A stretch of DNA of 8,063 bases from Gallionella sp. (GTDB taxonomy: Bacteria > Pseudomonadota > Gammaproteobacteria > Burkholderiales > Gallionellaceae): the NCBI GenBank assembly GCA_030690245.1, contig JAUYGW010000069.1, forward strand, positions 1 to 8,063. Reading direction: 5' to 3'. Of the stretch, positions 1 through 5,300 are shown in pieces; the first letter of the stretch is position 1, and each line of letters opens with the position of its first letter. The translations under genes were made by a program, and so were the position numbers. Under the pieces are notes generated by a model, which did not search any database, was not told the DNA's origin, and saw nothing but the letters and a program-made list of their open reading frames with translations.

Positions 1-267
1 GAATCCAGCGTGGTCGTGAACAAGGTGCTGGAAGGCAAGGGTAGCTTCGGCTACAACGCTGCTACCAGCGAATATGGCGACATGCTGGCGATGGGCGTGG
101 TTGACCCGACCAAGGTGACGCGCGTTGCATTGCAAAATGCAGCCTCCATCGCCGGACTGATGCTGACCACTGCCTGTATGGTTGCTGAATCTCCGGAAGA
201 AAAACCAGCCGGTGGTATGGGCGGCGGGGATATGGGCGGCATGGGTGGAATGGGCGGCATGATGTAA
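1..267 (+). CDS. groL: Chaperonin GroEL, C-terminal fragment (5' end outside window)
   Basis: This is the last 88 codons of the 60-kDa chaperonin, the cytoplasmic double-ring ATP-dependent protein-folding machine that works with GroES. The fragment holds the C-terminal part of the equatorial domain: the GYNAAT segment and the VVDPTKVTR segment. If the protein has the E. coli length, these place Asn479 and Asp495 of the nucleotide pocket at their usual positions. It ends with the characteristic flexible Gly-Gly-Met tail (GGM repeats ending in GGMM), which projects into the cavity. The reading frame is open at the left edge, and the stop is TAA at 265-267. One oddity is Ala at the position of the usually conserved Glu518 in the TTECMV motif (TTACMV here). 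groES would be expected upstream, outside the window. Identification is very secure. Confidence 0.98.
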   Translation, partial: ESSVVVNKVLEGKGSFGYNAATSEYGDMLAMGVVDPTKVTRVALQNAASIAGLMLTTACMVAESPEEKPAGGMGGGDMGGMGGMGGMM

Positions 268-351
268 ACCTGCTGTGCGGTGTTGGCTCCGGTATCACGC
301 GCTTTGCGCATGGAGCTCGCACCGCAACGGTTCAGGCCTTTGCGGTACCTG

Positions 352-384
352 ACAAACCCTGCCTTGTGCAGGGTTTGTTTTTTG
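352..384 (+). terminator. Rho-independent terminator of the groEL transcript
   Basis: An 11-bp perfect stem (352-362 pairing with 368-378, core AAACCCTGC/GCAGGGTTT) encloses a 5-nt loop, CTTGT. The last stem base begins a run of six T (378-383). It lies 85 nt after the groEL stop codon and directly before the tRNA promoter, so it isolates the tRNA from heat-shock transcription. The stem and T-tract are directly visible; termination activity is inferred. Confidence 0.9.
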
Positions 385-386
385 TA

Positions 387-415
387 TTGCCCGCAGCGCG
401 GCTAATCGCTACAAT
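387..415 (+). promoter_or_regulatory. Sigma-70 promoter of tRNA-Phe with stringent-type discriminator
   Basis: A -35-like hexamer TTGCCC (387-392) and a -10 hexamer TACAAT (410-415) are separated by exactly 17 nt. A GC-rich discriminator, GCGCGCC (416-422), follows; this is the hallmark of stable-RNA promoters under stringent control. Transcription would start near 422, giving a 5' leader of about 40 nt before the tRNA. The AT-rich stretch just upstream of the -35 is the T-tract of the groEL terminator and sits where an UP element would be. Elements were read by eye and the start site is inferred. Confidence 0.65.
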
Positions 416-461
416 GCGCGCCTTCGTTTTACCCCGTCCTTGCCGGATGGGTGAACAAAAC

Positions 462-537
462 GGCCTGGTAGCTCAGTCGGTAGAGCAGAGGATTGAAAAT
501 CCTTGTGTCGGTGGTTCGATTCCGCCCCGGGCCACCA
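462..537 (+). tRNA. pheT-like tRNA-Phe(GAA): tRNA-Phe (anticodon GAA)
   Basis: This is a complete 76-nt cloverleaf. The acceptor arm GGCCTGG (462-468) pairs with CCGGGCC (527-533), including one U-G pair. The D arm contains GCTCAGTCGGTAGAGC, the anticodon stem is GAGGA/TCCTT, and the anticodon GAA is at 495-497 in loop TTGAAAA. The T arm is GGTGG-TTCGATT-CCGCC, followed by discriminator A534 and an encoded CCA at 535-537. The D-loop and anticodon-loop sequence closely matches the standard bacterial tRNA-Phe. It carries phenylalanine to UUC/UUU codons. It has its own promoter and terminator and appears monocistronic. No integrase or att duplication is visible nearby, so it does not look used as an integration site here. 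Confidence 0.97.
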
Positions 538-543
538 AATTTC

Positions 544-581
544 GCGTGCGGCAGCACGCAAAATCAACCAGATGGTTGATT
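544..581 (+). other. Two tandem small hairpins in the tRNA-Phe 3' trailer
   Basis: Two perfect inverted repeats lie between the tRNA CCA end and its terminator. The first is GCGTGC (544-549) with GCACGC (554-559), loop GGCA. The second is AATCAACC (562-569) with GGTTGATT (574-581), loop AGAT. Neither is followed by a T-tract, so they are not terminators themselves. They would fold in the precursor-tRNA trailer and could influence 3' processing. The repeats are directly visible; the role is not known. Confidence 0.55.
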
Positions 582-589
582 GGTATAAA
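581..589 (+). promoter_or_regulatory. Possible extended -10 promoter for prfC
   Basis: TGGTATAAA (581-589) resembles the extended -10 motif TGnTATAAT with one mismatch, and no -35 hexamer stands out at the usual distance. prfC otherwise has no visible promoter: it starts only 18 nt after the end of the tRNA terminator. Initiation near 596 would make that hairpin the 5' end of the prfC leader. This is a weak single-motif call in AT-rich spacer DNA and may be chance. The alternative is read-through from the tRNA promoter. Confidence 0.25.
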
Positions 590-594
590 TTAAA

Positions 595-625
595 AAATGC
601 CCGATCCGTTCGGGCATTTGTTTTT
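595..625 (+). terminator. Rho-independent terminator after tRNA-Phe
   Basis: A 10-bp perfect stem, AAATGCCCGA (595-604) with TCGGGCATTT (610-619), loop TCCGT, leads into TTTGTTTTT (617-625). It closes the tRNA-Phe unit 57 nt after the CCA end and 18 nt before the prfC start codon. That proximity means prfC needs either terminator read-through or a promoter in the same spacer. Confidence 0.88.
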
Positions 626-643
626 CACGGCGCGTAAACATCC

Positions 644-2296
644 ATGAGCAATTTAACTGGTGACGATTCGACAGCTATTCCAGAGACGGCGGTTGCCGGC
701 TCCGAGGGGATCGCGGGCGAAGTCAGGCGCCGTCGCACTTTTGCGATCATCTCGCACCCCGATGCGGGCAAGACCACGCTCACCGAAAAGCTGCTGCTGT
801 TCGGCGGCGCGATCCAGATGGCGGGTACGGTGAAGGCGCGCAAGAGCGGCCGCCATGCGACTTCCGACTGGCTGGAAATCGAGAAGCAGCGCGGCATCTC
901 GGTGGCCAGTTCGGTGATGCAGTTCACCTACGACGATTGCGTGATCAACCTGCTCGACACCCCCGGCCACCAGGATTTTTCCGAGGACACTTATCGCGTG
1001 CTGACCGCCGTGGATGCGGCGGTCATGGTGGTGGACGCGGCCAAGGGCGTGGAAGAACAGACCATCAAGCTGCTCGAAGTGTGCCGCCTGCGCAACACGC
1101 CGATCATCACCTTTATCAATAAGATGGACCGCGAGGTGCGCGATCCGCTGGAAGTGCTGGACGAGATCGAATCGGTGCTGAAGATCAAATGTGCGCCGGT
1201 GACCTGGCCGATCGGCATGGGCAAGCGCTTCCAGGGCGTGTATCACCTGCTCAACGACGAGGTGTTGCGCTTTTTGCCGGGTGAGGCGAAGGCCAACCAG
1301 GAAGTGGAAATATTAAAAGGCGCGCAGATCGACCGGCTCGCGGCACAGTGCCCGAACGAAATGCAGACCATGCGCGACGAGACCGAGCTGGTCATGGGCG
1401 CGGGCGCGTCGTTCGACCTGCAAGAGTTTCTGCGCGGCCAGCAATCGCCGGTGTTTTTCGGCTCCGGCGTGAATAATTTCGGAGTGCGTGAAATACTGCG
1501 CGCGCTGGTGGACTGGGCGCCTTCGCCGCTGCCGCGCGCCACCGATGTGCGCATGGTGCAACCCACCGAGTCCGCCTTCACCGGTTTCGTGTTCAAGATC
1601 CAGGCCAACATGGACCCGAACCACCGCGATCGCATCGCGTTCCTGCGCGTGTGCTCGGGCCGTTACACCTCGGGCATGAAGGTCAAGCAGCGCCGCACCG
1701 GCAAGGAAATGAAGCTGGCCAACGCGGTGACCTTCATGGCCAACGAGCGCACACGCATGGATGAGGCCTATGCGGGCGACATCATCGGCATCCACAATCA
1801 CGGCCAGCTGCAGATCGGCGACGTGCTCACCGAGGGCGAAGCGCTGACCTTCAAGGGCATCCCCTACTTCGCGCCCGAGCTGTTCAGCCGCGCGCGCCTG
1901 CGCGACCCGATGAAGGCCAAGCAGCTGCAGAAGGGCCTGCGCCAGCTCGGCGAGGAGGGCGCGGTGCAGGTGTTCGAGCCGCTGGTCGATACAACGCCGC
2001 TGATCGGCGCGGTCGGGCAGTTGCAGTTCGAAGTGGTCGAGCACCGCCTGAAAGCCGAATACGGCGTGGATGCGGTGTTCGAGCGCGCCGGTATCCACAC
2101 CGCGCGCTGGGTGACCTGCCCGGATAACGCACATCTCAACGAGTTCGTGAAGGCCAATCAGGGACGCCTGGCCAAGGACGTTGACGGCAACTATGCCTAC
2201 CTCGCCGACACCGGCGTGAATTTGCGTCTGGCGATGGAACGCTGGCCGAAGGTGCAGTTTCACGCCACGCGCGAACACGGGCAGCAATTGGGCTGA
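644..2296 (+). CDS. prfC: Peptide chain release factor 3 (RF3)
   Basis: A 550-residue translational GTPase that releases RF1/RF2 from the ribosome after peptide release; it acts in the cytoplasm. The G-domain motifs are clear: the P-loop in [12 protein letters not shown] (residues 33-44), RGIS at 83-86, DTPGH at 105-109 and NKMD at 159-162. RF3-type segments follow throughout: [69 protein letters not shown] and the C-terminal [16 protein letters not shown], rather than the GHVDAGKT of elongation factors, is characteristic of RF3. E. coli RF3 is 529 residues; the extra length is mainly an about 28-residue polar N-terminus and a short tail. The start is fixed: an in-frame TAA lies at 635-637, and no other ATG, GTG or TTG occurs before the G domain. 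No Shine-Dalgarno sequence is visible upstream. The gene is intact, single in its transcript, and convergent with the pilus operon. Confidence 0.98.
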   Translation: MSNLTGDDSTAIPETAVAGSEGIAGEVRRRRTFAIISHPDAGKTTLTEKLLLFGGAIQMAGTVKARKSGRHATSDWLEIEKQRGISVASSVMQFTYDDCVINLLDTPGHQDFSEDTYRVLTAVDAAVMVVDAAKGVEEQTIKLLEVCRLRNTPIITFINKMDREVRDPLEVLDEIESVLKIKCAPVTWPIGMGKRFQGVYHLLNDEVLRFLPGEAKANQEVEILKGAQIDRLAAQCPNEMQTMRDETELVMGAGASFDLQEFLRGQQSPVFFGSGVNNFGVREILRALVDWAPSPLPRATDVRMVQPTESAFTGFVFKIQANMDPNHRDRIAFLRVCSGRYTSGMKVKQRRTGKEMKLANAVTFMANERTRMDEAYAGDIIGIHNHGQLQIGDVLTEGEALTFKGIPYFAPELFSRARLRDPMKAKQLQKGLRQLGEEGAVQVFEPLVDTTPLIGAVGQLQFEVVEHRLKAEYGVDAVFERAGIHTARWVTCPDNAHLNEFVKANQGRLAKDVDGNYAYLADTGVNLRLAMERWPKVQFHATREHGQQLG

Positions 2297-2336
2297 GGAC
2301 CTCTGACGCGGTTCGCCGTTGCTTCACCGGAAACAG

Positions 2337-2359
2337 AAAGCGGCCCTAGGGCCGCTTTT
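2337..2359. terminator. Palindromic, probably bidirectional terminator between prfC and pilY1
   Basis: A perfect 22-bp palindrome spans 2337-2358: a 9-bp stem, AAAGCGGCC with GGCCGCTTT, around the 4-nt loop CTAG. TTTT at 2356-2359 serves prfC on the plus strand. Read on the minus strand, the stem ends in TTT followed by CTGTTTCC, a weaker U-tract, 22 nt beyond the pilY1 stop codon. It sits in the 84-nt gap between the two convergent genes, so one hairpin probably ends both transcripts. Confidence 0.85.
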
Positions 2360-2380
2360 CTATTCAGGGTTTGATATTCG

Positions 2381-5300
2381 TTACTGTATCAACTCACGCC
2401 ACGAAACACGATTTGCCGTACCCGATGAGGCCACAGCGGTCGGCGTTTCTTGCGAGGTAATGCCGCCGCCGGTATCGGTGATAATGGTGATGATTTTGCC
2501 GGATTGCAAACGAATGGTGTTCATACCGGCCACCATGGCGCCTGAAGCAAGTCTTGAACCAACCGCCTGTGCGGTCGCAGTTGGCAGGTATTGCCCGGAT
2601 TTGAAATCAAAGTTATACAGGAAAGAATACCCGCCAACATTGCAGGCATTCGTGCTGGGGACATTGGTTGCGACAGTCAGCGATCCCAGTTGCAATTGCA
2701 CGTCCACGTTAACCCGTTCTCCCGGCGAGGTATTGCCGGGGTTGAGGTCGACATACCAGCCGGCCTTGCTTGCCCAGTTAACCGCAGTGGTCGAGGTGGT
2801 GCGCAACTGCTGACCGCCTGCGCCGGTAAAATTGGTCAGGGTTTGCGGGACAAGTACGCCGCTTGTCCTTACTTGCCCAAGTCCGGTGCCTGTCAGATCG
2901 TCCTTGATCGCATAGACCGATTGCTGGTCGGTGTTCGATAAATCGGTTAATCCGAGGTAGCGGCCGGTGCCCAGTTGCACCACCGTGTAATCAACATCGT
3001 TGTATGGGACGATGGTCAGTTCCGGCTTGGTCGTGATGGGCTGGACTCCGGCGCCATTGATTGCGCCCAGTTCAGCCAGAAGCAGGGCAGATCCGGCAGT
3101 CGAAACCGGCGAGGCCGGCGGAGTGGCGCTATCCAGGCTGAAACGCCAGAGATTGCCGAGCAGGTCGCCACCATAAAAACGCTCGGCTGTGTTGTCGGTC
3201 GCCACGTCGACCCAGACGTTGATTTTCGCCAAACCGCTGGGAGTGGTTGTATCCCCAATGCCGGTGCCAATTTTTTCCAGCAACGCACCGGTGTTGGCGT
3301 TCAATACGTATAGATAACCCTGGCCATCTCCGGGCGAAACATTGTTGTAGCCGGATGTTACAACGACCACCCATGTGCCATCCTTGCGCTTGGTCACGAT
3401 CGGGTTGCCAAAGCTATAGCCTAAATCCGAATCTTCGGAAGTGGTGAAATTCCATAGCGCCTTGGGTGTGGCCGGATTGGTGATATCCAGCGCGTAGTAT
3501 CCTTTACCGCCGGCGTTAAAGCCGCCTACCAGGATGGTTTTCCATTGGGCGTCGGTACAAGTGCTGGTCGGCGCATTCGGGCAGATATCGGAGACGGTCG
3601 GCGAGCCATCGACATAATAGCGGTGATTGGCGGAATAGGTTTTATCTGCCAGCCGGTAAAGATTGCTCATCACCATCGTCGGAACATAGGCCCATTCTTC
3701 CTGCCCGGAATCGCCGTTGAAGGCGTGCAGCATGCCGTCATTGGCAGCCACATAGACCATCGGCGTGCGGCTGGCATGGAGGTATTGGAAGGTGCCTGAG
3801 GTCGTTTCTGGCCCATAGTTTGTATCGGCATATTCAAAAGGCGGTTTTTTGACGTATACCGGCTGCGAGGTGACCATGTCGCCCAGCACATGGTCGCGGT
3901 CGCGGTAGAGCGTCGTTTCGTTGCCGTTCTGGCCGCGCAAGAAGTTGACCAGATTTGCGCCCGATGCTGCGGTTTGTTCGGCGGCGGTCAGCGCGGTGCA
4001 TTGCGACAGAAGCGCGGTCGGGGAGCACATGCTGTTGAAATTAGCCTGCTCAGCGCCGCTCAGGCTGGCCCAGAGGAACGGCTTCAGCTTGTTGGCAGTG
4101 ACGCTGTCGAAAGTGTAAATGGTGCGCGTGTCACTGCTCGCACCTACCTTGAGATCCAGCAAAGGTTGTGCGGTCCATATCGGGGTGGTTGAAACGACGC
4201 CTGTTACCGGATCGATGGTCTTGGCCTGCAAATCGCCATCCCAGAATACGGTGCGGTACAGCGCGACAAACAGGTAGTTATCCCCGGCTACCGGCTCCAG
4301 GTTGCTGGTCGCGGCGGCAGCCGCAGAACCTGCACGGGAAGTTACGCCAGCCAACGCGCTGCTGATACCTGTCACCAGCGTATCCGGGTCGCGCGCACTG
4401 TAATACACGCCGCGGCCGTCGACGGCGGCATGCCACAGATCGTCGATCCGCTCCGCGCCGCTGTTCGTGATGGGGTTTGGCCAGTTCAATGTGCCCTGCA
4501 CGATGGCGTTGTAATCTGCCGAGCCGCCGGATTTGTAGTTGTCGGTGTAGCCCAGCGTGCCGTCCACGCCCAGACCAAGGGTGAAGGTCGTCATATGTTG
4601 TTGTGGATTGATGTCATCGCCGCTGCCGGGAACGTTGTTCTCGCACACGTCCACTCCTGCACCAAGCGCGCCGGTGCAATTGCCCAGCGCCGAGGTGCGC
4701 AAGTCGGTCTGATAGTAGTACATCGCCACGTCCGCCAGCGAGTCGCTGAATCCGCCGCTTGAGGTACAGGTGGTCGCGGTGTAATTATTGTCTGCCGAGG
4801 CGCCTGCCGCCGTGCAGGAAGTCACCGTGGTCGGGCCGGTGGTCACCGTGTTGCAGGTGGTGGTGATATAGTCGGGATCGACCGGCGCTACCGGGGTGCA
4901 GGAAGCCACGCCGGTCGCCGCCGAGACCACCGTAGTCGTGCAGGTGGTCGTGGTCCAGTTGTTGCCGGACGAGGCGGATGCCGCCGTGCAGGATGCCACG
5001 TAAGCCGGGCCGGTGGTGGCTGTCTGGCATTCGGTTGTGCCGCCGTCCGATGCATCCGAATCCGGCGTGCAGGAACTCGTACCGGTCCAGCCGGTGTCGG
5101 CGGTCTGGCAGGTGACGGTCAGGCCGCCGGTCGGCCCGGACGGCGTGCAGGAGGAGACGTTTACCCAGCCGGTGTCGGTCGTCTGGCAAACGGTGGAACC
5201 GGACGGCGTGCAGCTGGAGGTGTCGGTCCACGATGTCGTGCCGACATTGCAGGCCACCGCCGCTGAGCCGCCCCAGTAGTAGTAAGAGCCTGACGATCCG

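Noticed and set aside
366..593. A 75-codon open frame across the tRNA
   Set aside because: It spans the terminator, promoter and tRNA-Phe gene; coding is incompatible with these better-supported features.
462..643. tRNA-Phe 3' end as a genomic-island attachment site
   Set aside because: There is no integrase, no repeated copy of the tRNA 3' end and no composition change; the next gene is housekeeping prfC.
1313..2287. A 324-codon open frame on the minus strand, rich in His, Arg and Ala
   Set aside because: It is antisense to the intact prfC, in GC-rich DNA where such shadow frames are expected; no recognisable domain.
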